Source of the DNA: G963666705 sp963666705
GTDB lineage: Bacteria > Pseudomonadota > Alphaproteobacteria > CADEGL01
DNA: 64,000 nt
Assembly (NCBI GenBank): GCA_963666705.2
Contig: CAXXKO010000029.1
Coordinates: forward strand, 1 to 64,000
Direction: 5' to 3'
Numbering within the stretch: the first letter of the stretch is position 1; each line of letters opens with the position of its first letter. The position numbers were made by a program, and so were the translations under genes. Positions 52,990-62,947 of this stretch are shown here, in pieces. Below the pieces are notes generated by a model. The model had not been told where the DNA came from. It ran no database searches and saw nothing but the letters and a program-made list of their open reading frames with translations.

Positions 52990-54179
52990 GAGGGTGCGGG
53001 GATCAAGAGTGTCGGGCTGCCGTCCCTATTATTCCTGTCCCCATTATTCAATTACTACCAACGGCCAACGTTCAGCCGCTGAGCCCTAGTTTATCGAAGA
53101 ATATGGCATTACGTGCCTGTGCATCGAGCAGCAGTTTATCATACGGAATAACCTCGGCGTATGTGTCTGGACTCCGCGTGTATCCAAACAATCCTTTGCC
53201 ATCGGGCGTTGGATCAAATCTTCCCCTCAAGCGCTTCTTCAGGCCCGCTGTGATGTCAGCAACGATGTAACAGTGGAATGAGGTATTTTGGCCGATGCCC
53301 GAAATCACATTTCCCTTACGATCATGCACGGTGTTGTCCGACTTGAACAATATTACGTAATCCATGAGTTGCATGAACGGATCATTTTTATCCGTGTAGG
53401 TCTCAAGGCCGGACCTTTTGAATTCGACCAGAATCACAGTATCGCAAGCACGCTCGCTCTCACGCCAGGCAACGCAGCTATCGTAAAAGAAAGCGATATC
53501 TGGCTCCCTTCCAGAGTCGGCGTCGGTGTAACTTTTGATTGGCTTGTCAGATGCAAAGTCGGGGTTTGACGTCCTGCGGCTCCGCGATGTTGCGGTATTA
53601 TAGAACGCGAGGCGGTCGTCCAGAATCCAGAGATTGTGGTCGTCGATATGAATTCGACATTTGATTCGATACGCATCGGACAAATGAGTTTATGGATCGC
53701 ATCTTCGAGGTGATGCTTTTCGTCCTCCGGGACTGAAAAACCGCGCAGCTTGTCGAGCAAATCTAGAACCGCTTTTCTCTTCGTCACATATTCGGCAAGC
53801 GATCCTTTTTTATCATCAAGGATATACTCTTTATATTCGTCAATTTTCTCCGCAATTGCTTCGTCATATTTAGGCGCTGTATCAATATCGCGCCTGACGC
53901 CGTTGAACCGGCGTTGCCGCCGGTACCGGTGCTGCGACATCTCGACATATCGGTCCGACTCAGGTGTAACTTGCTTTTTTCTTCGTCGCATCGATATTGC
54001 TGTTGGCCTGCAAGGCTGCTCCGGGACAAACCGCGCAGCTTGTCGAGCATCGACCGTTCGCCATTGAAGATAAATATATTCGTCAATTTTCTCCGGGATT
54101 CTTCTTGATAACTTCGGTGGTAATGACCTTCTTCTGCGCCAGCGCCTGATCGATATACTCGGTCAAAGATGGCACTCAA

Positions 54180-54545
54180 GACAGGTCAGCGCCAGACGTG
54201 ATCGACGCCTTGGCGGCTATGACGAGGCGCGACTGTCTGGGGCGATCCAAAAATGCGCTGGATCGGTGCGCAGGCAAGGCCATCGAAAGACAGGCCGCTT
54301 CCACCAGCCAGTGGGACGCTTCGAGGTGAGCTATTGGCCACCGACGAGAACAGTACCGACATGAATCGGGGTGTGGATCAAGGTTCATGACCGCCGAGCC
54401 GCCGACAGCAGGCTCATGTCTCGACTTGGACAGCAGCGTCATCCCGACCCATGGCGCAAGAGGGAACGCGATACATTGGTCACTACGGCTGTACCTGCTA
54501 CACATCCGTTATTCACCGTTGATCCTCGGGACTTGGCGAATTCTT
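54180..54545 (+). repeat. Mosaic of degenerate IS1380 and host sequence
   Basis: This stretch follows the IS1380 transposase gene around its codons 80-190 (CGCCTTGGCGGCTATGACGA, GGCCATCGAAAGACAGGCCG, GAGCTATTGGCCACCGACGA). It has many small gaps and is interspersed with words from the neighbouring host gene (AACAGTACCGACAT as at 54657, GTTATTCACCG as at 54768). It encodes nothing. It may be an old IS fragment, a gene-conversion patch or an assembly artefact. Confidence 0.6.
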
Positions 54546-56035
54546 TGACACTAGATGCGACCTGACGACGGATCAGGCGGATTTTTCTTCTTCGGGATCA
54601 AAAATAAAATCGGTGCGCTGCAGATTGACATGAGTGTCAAGCGTAATCGCCCGTAACAGTACCGACATAAATCTGTTCGCCATGCCGAGTGATTTCAGGC
54701 CAATCTGTTCATCAATCCCTGTATTCTTTCACGCCGCGATCATTGGCACAAAAACACATCCAGTTATTCACCGATCCTCGGGGGCGAATACTTTTATCGC
54801 ATTTCATATGGCGGATAATAATTGGCTGTTTTTCTTCTTCAATTTCAACTTCTATCATCTGTTCGACAGACTGATTGATCTTGTCCTTAAACTCTCTTTG
54901 AAGATCGATCACGCCATTATCGTGAAGATACATGCGCGGCGATTTATCCCCGGCGAACACAGGGAGAAAATGTCCGATAATACGCTGGACAATCGTGTCT
55001 GTTTTGGCCGGGCATCTGGTCCCGTAAGAGTCCGCAAAATCGCTTAATCGGACTGTCGTGCCCGGTTCCTTTGGCGAGGCGCCTAACGGCTCCTTGGTAT
55101 CGACCTGGTTCTTCTCACGAAGGACAAAATCAAATGCGATCTGCTCAAGCGTATCGCCATTCACAAAAGCAGAGTTGACGGAAATCGTCTGAAAAACCTT
55201 AACCCCCATTTCCCAAGTGAACTCGATATTCCATGCCCCGTGATGGGAATTCTGCTATAAGAATCAATATGTTGATGCATTGATGGAGCAGCAGGTATGG
55301 GACACCCGATGGGTGAATCGAAACGGGACAGTTTACGGGTCGATTTTGACCGTCGCTTGAAGCTTGAATTCCATGGTTCCAAGATTACTTCTGACGCCGG
55401 GTTGCTCGCCTACCGGGAGCTTGACGATGCCCTCGGCCTGACTGAGATGGCCGAGGGTGTTTTCCAGGATAGCCGTACCGGCAAGAACGGATGGCACGGC
55501 AAGACGGGTCAGTTTCGCCAGTCCGTTTTCGGGCGCCTTGGCGGCTATGACGATGTGAACGACGCCGACCGTCTGGGACGCGATCCCGCCATGCGCTGGA
55601 TTGTTGGCGGCAAGGCCATCGAAAGACAGGCCGCTTCCACCAGCCAGATGGGACGCTTCGAGACGGAGCTATTGGCCACCGACGAGAACGTTGAAGCCTT
55701 GGTCGACATGAACGGGGTGTGGATCGACAAGGTTCATGACCGCCATCCGCCGAAGATGATCATTCTCGACATGGACAGCAGCGTCAGCCCGACCCATGGC
55801 GAACAAGAGGGAACAGCGTACAATGGTCACTTCGGCTGTACCTGCTACCATCCGCTATTCCTGTTCAACCAGTTCGGCGACTTGGAGAGATGTTCCCTGC
55901 GCCCCGGTAATGTTCACAGTGCCGACGGATGGCGGAATGTTCTGGAGCCGGTGGTGATGCGCTATAAGGAAAGGAAGGTGCGGCTGTATTTTCGTGGCGA
56001 TGTAGCGCACCCGGTTCCTTGGACACAAGTTTGTC

Positions 56036-56940
56036 TCACGCGGCGGGCCTGATTGAGATCGCGGCGTGCCACGCCTGACGAGCTTGAGCGGGGCTCAGGT
56101 AGCCGTTCTTTTCGACGATCCACTGGGCATTGTAGAGTTCGACGAAGTCGCGGACGGCGTTCCGCAGCTCCGCGATGTTGCGGTAGATGCGGCCATGGAT
56201 GATCTGTTCCTTGAGCGTGCGATTGAACCTCTCGGCGACGCCGTTGGTCTGGGGCTGTTCGACGAAGGCGTAGGACGGCTGGATGCCCCAGAACTTGATC
56301 TGGTTGGTGAAGTGGTCCGACAGATACTGGGAGCCGTGATCCATCCGCAAGGCCAGCCCCCGAGCCGCGCCGGCCGCGGTCGAGCCATACAGCCGGCAAG
56401 CCCCATGGAGATCGGCTGCAGGGCGGCGAAGCGGTCGCCGCGCTTGCAGACATGCCAGCCGACACACTCGGCGTTCCAATGCTCGACGGCGGTGAAGATC
56501 CAGCCCCAGCCGTCGTCCACCGTGAACACCCGAACGCCATCGGTGCCCCACATGAGGTTCGGGGCATGAGTGATGATCTCACCGTCATGGGGATTGCCGC
56601 CACGGCGGCGGCAGCGATGGGGCGAGAGCAGATTGTTCTCGCGCATCAGGCGGAGCACCCGCTTGCGGGCAACCCGGATGTCGCGACAGACCCGAAGCCG
56701 AGCCCAGACCTTGCGGTAGCCCTCGCCCTCCCAGGGCGATGCCTCCAGGTCGGCTTCGATCGCCACCAGCAGCGCCTGGTCCGAGATCGCGGGCTTCGGT
56801 CCCCGACGCTTTGCCGGCGGCTGCTCGGCGTGCTGGCCGGAGGTCATGGCGTAGAACGAGGAGCGGGCCATGCCCCAGGCGGCGCAGACCCGCCGCAGGC
56901 CGTAGGCCAGACCCGTGCCGGGCGAGGTGGCGGCACTCAT
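56036..56940 (-). pseudogene. IS3 family transposase OrfB, frameshifted
   Basis: The first frame has the HTH_21 and first DDE part (VCAAWGMARSSFYAM, EGYRKVWARLRV, NLMWGTDGVRVFTVDDGWGWIFTAVEHWNAE). It loses homology after RFAALQPISMGL near 56400. The catalytic remainder (LALRMDHGSQYLSDHFTNQIKFWG, PQTNGVAERFNRTLKEQI) is in another frame down to 56036. A single-base indel around 56400 explains this, so the IS is probably dead. Confidence 0.8.
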
Positions 56941-57347
56941 CGCCGCGACCTCCGCCGCCCCAAAGGGCCGAAGGTCTCCGTCTTGGCCTCCAGCAGTTCC
57001 ACCTGCATGGTCAACTCTCCGATCCGCTTCATGGCGCTATCCAGTTCCGCCTGCACCGGATCGCCCTTGCGTTGCTTGAGCGAGGCGTCGATCCCGCCGA
57101 TCGCTTTCTCACGCCACTGCTCGAGCCGGAAGATCTCTACGCCCAACTGGCGCGACAGAAGTTGCACCGGCTCGTCACGCAAAAGCCGCAGAACGACCTC
57201 ACGCTTGCGCGCCACCGTCCATCGCTGGCCAAGTCCCAGCGGGCCTGCCGGCAAAGCCTGGCCTGGGGAAAACGTGGACGAGCCAAGCTCGCCCGCATTT
57301 ACTACAGGCCCATCAACAGCAACTTTCTTCTCAAAATTATCGGTCAT
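56937..57347 (-). CDS. IS3 family transposase OrfA
   Basis: A 136-residue DNA-binding subunit with the HTH WTVARKREVVLRLLRDEPVQLLSRQLGVEIFRLEQWREKA and a leucine-zipper-like C-terminal helix (AMKRIGELTMQVELLEAKTE). It overlaps the start of OrfB by a few bases. The ATG at 57347 gives MTDNFEKK; one seven codons upstream is possible. Confidence 0.8.
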   Translation of the reverse strand: MTDNFEKKVAVDGPVVNAGELGSSTFSPGQALPAGPLGLGQRWTVARKREVVLRLLRDEPVQLLSRQLGVEIFRLEQWREKAIGGIDASLKQRKGDPVQAELDSAMKRIGELTMQVELLEAKTETFGPLGRRRSRR

Positions 57348-58395
57348 GTTCCGGTCCTCCTTGGACACTTCGATTAAGCCAATTCTGTGTCCAAGGAAAT
57401 CGGGTCCGACTCATATTTTCGTGGCGATGCCGCCTTCGCCTCACCGGAGATATACGAATATCTCGAAGCCGAGGGATTACTCTACGTCATCCGCCTCAAA
57501 GCGAACGCGATTCTCCAGCGGAACATTGCCCATCTGCTTACGCGACCTGTCGGTCGCCCGCCCGACCATGTTCGCCGTTTCCACGCCAGCTTCAGCTATC
57601 AGGCCGGATCGTGGAACAAGAAGCGCCGTGTCGTGGCCAAAGTGGAGTGGCACCCCGGCGAGCTGGTTCCTCGCGTCGGTTTCATCGTCACTAATCTGTC
57701 GCGCCCTACCAAGCGGGTGGTGGCGTTCTATAATCACCGTGGCACGGCGGAGCAGCACATCAAGGAAGGCAAGAACGCCATCAACTGGACCCGTCTGTCA
57801 TGTCGCAAGTTCCGCAACAATGCCGTTCGGCTCCAGCTTCACGCCCTGGCCTACAATCTGGGCAACTTCATGAGGACACTGGCTTTGCCGAAGGAGGTGG
57901 AGCACTGGTCGATGACGACGTTGCGCGACAAGCTGGTGAAGATCGGGGCCAAGGTTGTCCGACATGGCCGCTACGTTACGTTCCAATTGGCTGAGGTGGC
58001 GGTGCCGAGGGACCTGTTCCGGAAAATCCTGAGCTTGATTGATGATCTGCGACGAAGACCCGCTCCGGCGTAGGCCGAGGGAATCGACGGCGAGGAGAAA
58101 GCGACAGGAGAGGTGTGTCTGGATGGCGAGAAAAATGACCGAGTGGCCTTCCAAGCGCGGGCCGATTACCAAAATCATGCCATCGGATGGCTGCATAGGG
58201 GATACAGTTCCCTTGGCGGTGGGAAAGTGGTACGATTTCCACGAATTTGGATGGTATATGGGGAATGTCGGCTTAAGCTAGCTGAGTCTTCCGATGCCCT
58301 TGCCGCCCTTCTCGATCTTGTGCTGAGAAAACGGCGTGCGGAACGAAACATAATTTTCTTCGTTAAGGCCAATGCCGTTATCGCTGACCGTAATA

Positions 58396-59557
58396 CCAAC
58401 GAGCATTAATCAGAACCATGCGCCCATTTCCTCAGACCGATGGACATGATCTTCCACGGCTGGTCGATGAGCTTGTTCCAGGCTTGGCAACAGATGGCGA
58501 CGATATCGTCGTATGACTTGAAGATCCGGTTGGACAGCCAGTTGTCGCGCATGAACTGCCAAATGTTCTCCACGGGGTTCAGCTCGGGCGCCCTCGGCGG
58601 CAAGGGCAGCAGCGTGATGTTGGCCGGGACTTCGAGCTTGCCGGTGGTGTGCCATCCGGCCCGATCGAGGATGAGCACGGCGTGGGCGCCCGACGCCACC
58701 TGGGACGAGATTTCATCGAGGTGCCATTGCATGGCCTTGGTGTTGCAGCGGGGCAGGACGAGGCCCGCGCCGACGCCGCGTTGGGGACAGATGGCGCCAA
58801 AGATATAGGCCGACTTCGTACGTTGGTCCTTGGCCGCCGTGGGCCGGCTGCCGCGTCTCGCCCAGCGCCGCGTGAGCTTGGTTTTCTGGCCGACCCGGGC
58901 CTCGTCCTGCCACCAGATCTCTATGGCGGTGTCGGCTGGAAGGCCGGTGCGGATCTCTTCCAGCTCGGTCGCGAAGTTTTTTTAAAATCCTCGACCGCGA
59001 ACTCGTTCTGCCCCTTGTGCCGCGGCCGCGCCGATATCTTGCTGAACCCCAGCGCCCGCAGCTCGCGGCCTACGCTCGACTCCTCAAGCGAGATGCCAAA
59101 CTCCTCGAATATCCAAAGCGCCAAGTCCTTCCGGCGCCAGCGCACAACGCCGTGGATCGCCGGGATCGGCCCGTCCTCGACGAGCCGGGCAAGAGCCTGG
59201 CGTTGCGCATCGTCGAGCTTGCGCGGCTTGCCCGTCGCCTTGCCGTCAATCAGACCATCCGGCCCTTTGGCGTTGAACCGAAGAACCCAGTCGCGGATGA
59301 CTTGAAGCCCGACATCGCCGAGCCGAGCCGCGTCCGTACGCCGGCCCCCATCGTAGATCACCGCCAGCGCAAGAAGACGCCGGCTCTGGCCCGCATCCTT
59401 CGATACCTTGGCCAATCGACGCAAACGCGGACCATCAAAATCCGCGCGTAACGAAACCGCTCTGCTCATGGCGAACCTCCAAAGCCGTTCGCCTCATTGA
59501 TTCAGACTTTTGACCGATTGGGAATCCCCTAAACGAGTCTCATTCAATGCCCGATGG
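58396..59557 (-). mobile_element. IS630-family insertion sequence (third type)
   Basis: A 1162-bp element with ends CCAACGAGCATTAATCAG and, on the other side, the complement of CCATCGGGCATTGAATGAG. It is flanked by TA at 58394-58395 and 59558-59559. Removing it and one TA restores GFITVSDNGIG in the GHKL ATPase gene. Confidence 0.88.
58406..59469 (-). CDS. IS630 transposase read in two overlapping frames
   Basis: Frame one (59469 to 58921) encodes the HTH half (LALAVIYDGGRRTDAARLGDVGLQVIRDWVLRFNAKGPDGL, DLALWIFEEFGISLEESSVGRELRALGFSK). Frame two continues with IEIWWQDEARVGQKTKLTRRW, AVLILDRAGWHTTG and LPPRAPELNPVENIWQFMRDNWL and ends at 58406. The switch is at an A7 run (complement of 58978-58984) in GATTTTAAAAAAACTTC. 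This is the same arrangement as in the IS630 at 48832, supporting programmed -1 frameshifting. Confidence 0.82.
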
Positions 59558-59779
59558 TATAAATCCGATGACAGGCGTACTGCCATCCTCAAACTCCGTG
59601 CGAAGAATTTCTATGTCAATCCGGCCCATTTCAGCCGAATCTTTATCACCGAAGCGCTCGTTAATGGCATGCAGGGCGTTGCTGATCGCCTCATACAAAG
59701 GCAACAGCGCGTTGGCTTCCGACGGTTTGAGCGGAAGGCGCGCGACTTGCCCGATTATGTCACTTTGCAAATCTGCCAT

Positions 59780-60122
59780 GCGATCCTCGTGGCGGCGTCA
59801 GGCCTTGAATGGTGAACTCGAACCGGTCCCGGCGCAATGGGCCGCCCTGTACCTGTCTCGGCGGCCGCGCGGCAAATCTCCTTGACACGATAGGACCGCA
59901 TCCCCACATAAGTGGATGCGACCGGCCCAAAGCGGGAAAACGGCCAAGGTTTGTCAAGGTTCGAGACCGGATTCCCTAACCCATTGATATAGTTCATATT
60001 CGTTACACAACACCTTGACAAACCTTAACACTTTCGCGGCTTCTCGCCCCAATTCCACGCATTTTCCGCCCTCCGCCCGGCACACGCCAGGAGGCGCTGC
60101 ATCCACACCCCAGCCATCCCCC
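59780..60122. other. 343-bp intergenic region
   Basis: No gene was recognised. It contains an inverted pair of words, GGTTTGTCAAGG near 59948 and CCTTGACAAACC near 60011, which could pair across about 60 bp. It is the upstream region of the broken ATPase gene and the downstream region of fhs. Confidence 0.5.
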
Positions 60123-61802
60123 CTAGAACAGCCCCTCGATCTGGCCCTGGTCGTTGAGGCGGATGCTCTCCGCCGCGGGCTTGCGGGGCAGGCCGGGCAT
60201 GGTCATCACGTCGCCGCAGATGGCGACCATGAACTCGGCCCCGCCCGAGACGCGGAGCTCGCGGATGGCGACCTCGTGGCCCTCGGGCGCGCCCTTCAGC
60301 TCGGGGTCGGTCGAGAAGCTGTACTGGGTCTTGGCCATGCAGATGGGATAGGCGCCGAAGCCCTCTTCCTCGTAGGTCTCGTAGAGGCCGCGCACGCGGG
60401 CGTCGGCGGTGATGCCGCTGGCCCGGTAGATGCGCTTGGCGATGGTCTCGGTCTTGTCCCACAGGCTCATGGTGTCGGGGTAGAGGGGCTGGAAGTCGGC
60501 CTCGCCCTTTTGGGTGATGGCGACCACCGCCTCGGCCAGGCCCTCGGCCCCGGCGCCGCCGTCGGCCCAGTGCGAGCAGGGGACCACGTCAACCCCCGCC
60601 CCGCGGCAGCCGGCCTCGACGGCCGCGACCTCGGCCGCCGTGTCGAGCGGGAACTTGTTGATGGCGACCACGACCGGGACGCCATAGCCGCGCAGGTTCT
60701 CGACATGGCGGCTGAGGTTGGCCATGCCGCCCTCGACGGCGGCGACGTTCTCGGCGCCCAGGTCCTTGCGGCCCACCCCGCCATGCATCTTGAGCGCCCG
60801 AATGCTGGCCACCAGGACCACGGCGTCGGGCTTCAGGCCCGCCTTGCGGCACTTGATGTCGAAGAACTTCTCCGCCCCCAAGTCGGCGCCGAAGCCAGCC
60901 TCGGTGACCACGTAGTCGGCGAGCTTCAGGGCCGTGGTCGTGGCCAGCACCGAGTTGCAGCCATGGGCGATATTGGCGAAGGGGCCGCCATGGATGAAGG
61001 CGGGGTTGCCCTCGAGGGTCTGGACCAGGTTGGGCGCCAGCGCATCGCGCAGCAGCACGGTCATGGCCCCGTGGGCGTCGAGCTGGCTCGCGCGCACCAG
61101 CGCGCGCCCGCGGGTCCGACCGACGACGATGTTGCCCAGGCGGCGCTGGAGGTCGGCGAGATCGGTGGCGAGGCAGAAGATGGCCATCACCTCGGAGGCC
61201 ACGGTGATGTCGAACCCGGCCTCGCGGGGGAAGCCGTTGGCGACGCCGCCCAGGGAGGTCACGATCTGGCGCAGGGCCCGGTCGTTCATGTCGAGCCCGC
61301 GGCGCCAGGTGATGCGGCGCGCGTCGAGGTCGAGCTCGTTGTCCCAATAGACGTGGTTGTCGATCATGGCGGCGAGCAGGTTGTTGGCCGCGCCGATGGC
61401 GTGGAAATCGCCCGTGAAGTGGAGGTTGATGTCCTCCATGGGCACCACTTGCGCATAGCCCCCGCCGGCCGCCCCGCCCTTGAGGCCGAAGCTCGGCCCC
61501 AGGCTCGGCTCGCGCAGGCAGATCATGGCCTTCTTGCCGATGCGCCCGAGGCCGTCGCCCAGGCCCACGGTGGTCGTCGTCTTGCCCTCGCCCGCGGGCG
61601 TGGGGGTGATGGCGGTGACCAGGATCAGCTTGCCCTCGGGGCGGCCCTTGAGGGTATCGATATGCTCGAACGACACCTTGGCCTTGTAGCGGCCGTAGCT
61701 CTCGAGCGCGCCGGCCGGGATCCCCAGCCCATCGCCGATCTCCTCGACCGGCCTCATCTTCGCCTCGCGCGCGATCTCGATGTCGGATTTGACGCTTCCC
61801 AT
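60123..61802 (-). CDS. fhs: Formate-tetrahydrofolate ligase
   Basis: A 559-residue enzyme that makes 10-formyl-THF from formate, THF and ATP in one-carbon metabolism. The N-terminus has SDIEIAREAKMRPVEEIGDGLGI and the P-loop-like TPAGEGKTT at about residues 68-76, followed by CLREPSLGPSFGLKGGAAGGGYAQVVPMEDINLHFTGDFHAI. Further conserved blocks are NDRALR-type, NIAHGCNSVLAT and EAGFGADLGAEKFFDIKCR. The length is normal. The ATG at 61802 has GGGGGAGG upstream. It is transcribed alone. Confidence 0.97.
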   Translation of the reverse strand: MGSVKSDIEIAREAKMRPVEEIGDGLGIPAGALESYGRYKAKVSFEHIDTLKGRPEGKLILVTAITPTPAGEGKTTTTVGLGDGLGRIGKKAMICLREPSLGPSFGLKGGAAGGGYAQVVPMEDINLHFTGDFHAIGAANNLLAAMIDNHVYWDNELDLDARRITWRRGLDMNDRALRQIVTSLGGVANGFPREAGFDITVASEVMAIFCLATDLADLQRRLGNIVVGRTRGRALVRASQLDAHGAMTVLLRDALAPNLVQTLEGNPAFIHGGPFANIAHGCNSVLATTTALKLADYVVTEAGFGADLGAEKFFDIKCRKAGLKPDAVVLVASIRALKMHGGVGRKDLGAENVAAVEGGMANLSRHVENLRGYGVPVVVAINKFPLDTAAEVAAVEAGCRGAGVDVVPCSHWADGGAGAEGLAEAVVAITQKGEADFQPLYPDTMSLWDKTETIAKRIYRASGITADARVRGLYETYEEEGFGAYPICMAKTQYSFSTDPELKGAPEGHEVAIRELRVSGGAEFMVAICGDVMTMPGLPRKPAAESIRLNDQGQIEGLF

Positions 61803-61943
61803 GGTGGCCTCCCCCCTGTTCCCGTTGCGCTTCGGGCCTGTTCGTTGCCGGCGCGGAGGTTAGCCGACGGGCATGATGGCGGCCATCCCCTGGCCGACAT
61901 GCGCGCGACCCTCCGCGTCACGACACATATATTCACTTGTGCC

Positions 61944-61971
61944 CCTCACGGGCAAAAAACTTGCCGTGAGG
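61944..61971. terminator. Stem-loop CCTCACGG..CCGTGAGG, possible terminator
   Basis: CCTCACGGGCAA and TTGCCGTGAGG pair over 11 bp with one bulged G and a loop containing A's. It lies just downstream of the ribbon-helix-helix gene and upstream of fhs on the same strand. No clear T-run follows the stem, so terminator function is only probable. Confidence 0.45.
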
Positions 61972-61989
61972 TCGCACCCCGCCCCGCGC

Positions 61990-62190
61990 CTACTTCACGC
62001 GCACGCCCTTGCGCGCCACTTCGCGCAGGCCGACCTGGAGCAGGAAGCGGAGCGCGTCCGTGCGTGTCACCACGAGGAGCGGCGTATCCTCCTGCAGCCG
62101 CGCGGTGCAGGAATCCACGTCCTCGAGCATGGTCACGGGCAGGCGGATCGAGACCGTGGTCATGGTCGCCGTCTTCCTGGGCCGCGCCAT
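61990..62190 (-). CDS. Ribbon-helix-helix (CopG-like) protein
   Basis: A 66-residue protein with the RHH pattern: the strand TTVSIRLPVTMLEDVDSCT followed by two helices ending TRTDALRFLLQVGLREVARKG. It is probably a DNA-binding dimer such as an autoregulator or antitoxin-like protein, but no toxin partner is adjacent. The ATG at 62190 starts MARPRKTATMTT; a longer start 21 codons upstream is less likely. Confidence 0.6.
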   Translation of the reverse strand: MARPRKTATMTTVSIRLPVTMLEDVDSCTARLQEDTPLLVVTRTDALRFLLQVGLREVARKGVRVK

Positions 62191-62353
62191 GCCCGCCCCC
62201 TTACCCGCAGCCGGCGCCGGGCCGGGCCGGCGAGAGCTTAGGGGTCGGAACACTAAATGTAGGTATAGCGAGCATCATGAACACTTGATTTACGTTGGAT
62301 GTTATCGTATACGAAAAACGTCAGCGTGCTCAACCGAATTCGGAAACGCGACC

Positions 62354-62908
62354 ATGAGCAAGCAAGCCCCGCATCTGGTCGTCGGACGGCCGGCCATCCG
62401 CGAAGCGCTTCGCTCCCTCTCGGCCGCCACGCGGGACTCGGGTGGTGGTATGGGCGACGGCGATGTCCGGATCGCCTTTCGCGATGGCGAGATGACCCTC
62501 TCCCAGGCCGACGGGCGCGTGAGCGTCGCCGCCGACGGCTGCTGGCCGGGCGAGGCACGATGCCCGCTCCCCTCCCTGCTGGCCCTGATGGATGGCGAGC
62601 CGATGACGGGCGGGACGCTGCATATGGAATACCGTGCCGCGAGGCTCCATGTCGGCGGCGGCTCCCTCGCGGCGCCGTGGCGCGACGTGGGCCTGCCGCC
62701 CGTCTCGGTGCCGCGCGACACCGCGCTGCCCTACCTGCCGCAATTGCGGAACGAGGCCGCGGCGGGCGCGGCGCCCGGCGGCGGGGAGACGGAGCGCCTG
62801 GCATCCGCCACCCGCATCCTGGCACCCCTCGGCATCACGCAAAGGGATCTGGAGCGCTTGGTCGCCGCCAACAGGGCGCGCGAGACGGGGGAGCTCGACT
62901 TGAGATAG
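62354..62908 (+). CDS. Hypothetical protein
   Basis: A 184-residue soluble protein with no recognised family. Alternating hydrophobic residues in DVRIAFRDGEMTLSQADGRVSVAADGCWPGEARCPLPSLLALMDGEPM suggest beta strands reminiscent of a sliding-clamp-like fold. The C-terminus is helical (GITQRDLERLVAANRARE). The ATG at 62354 starts MSKQAPHLVV. The preceding 110 bp are AT-richer and probably hold its promoter. Confidence 0.5.
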   Translation: MSKQAPHLVVGRPAIREALRSLSAATRDSGGGMGDGDVRIAFRDGEMTLSQADGRVSVAADGCWPGEARCPLPSLLALMDGEPMTGGTLHMEYRAARLHVGGGSLAAPWRDVGLPPVSVPRDTALPYLPQLRNEAAAGAAPGGGETERLASATRILAPLGITQRDLERLVAANRARETGELDLR

Positions 62909-62947
62909 GGTCGCCCGGCGAGGCCGTTCCGCCCGAGGGATCCACCG

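Larger units (their letters stand above)
56001..57413 (-). mobile_element. IS3-family insertion sequence
   Basis: A 1413-bp element with TG...CA ends. TGTAGCGCACCCGGTTCCTT at the left pairs with the complement of TGAGTCGGACCCGATTTCCT at the right, followed by a shared TTGGACACA. It is flanked by TATTTTCGTGGCGA on both sides (55987-56000 and 57414-57427), a 14-bp direct repeat, much longer than the 3-5 bp normal for IS3. Confidence 0.85.
55297..58073 (+). pseudogene. IS1380 transposase gene interrupted by IS3
   Basis: Codons 1 to about 235 (55297-56000, ending VRLYFRGD) and the remainder (from 57419, FRGDAAFASPEIYEYLEAEG to the RRPAPA end at 58073) match the intact transposase at 8568-9917. 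The second part cannot be translated from its own start. Confidence 0.9.
55203..58272 (+). mobile_element. IS1380-family insertion sequence, copy 2, carrying IS3
   Basis: The same ends as the copy at 8474 (CCCCCATTTCCCAAG ... GAATGTCGGC), flanked by TTAA (55199-55202 and 58273-58276). The total is 3070 bp, which is the 1643-bp IS1380 plus a 1413-bp IS3 element and a 14-bp duplication. It interrupts the GHKL ATPase gene between the G2 box and WLKVF-like sequence. Confidence 0.88.
53072..59779 (-). pseudogene. GHKL/HSP90-like ATPase gene, broken by three IS elements and point changes
   Basis: The gene starts at 59779 (MADLQSDIIGQVARLPLKPS, GAGG upstream) with the N-box helix EAISNALHAINERFGDKD. 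After IS630 (58396-59557) it resumes ITVSDNGIGLNEENYVSFRTPFSQHKIEKGGKGIGRLS, the G1 and G2 boxes. A TAG stands where TGG (Trp) is expected. After IS1380 (55203-58272) it continues LKVFQTISVNSAFVNG. From 54.6 to 53.9 kb the frame is scrambled. A last part (53683-53072) encodes DIAFFYDSCVAWRE, VILVEFKRSG and a tail ending FFDKLGLSG. The original was probably an ATP-binding protein of 650-750 residues of unknown, possibly defence-type, role. Confidence 0.75.

Noticed and set aside
53690..55209. Separate small genes on the minus strand in this region
   Set aside because: Their translations line up as consecutive pieces of one GHKL ATPase and are linked by frameshifts, so they are treated as one pseudogene.
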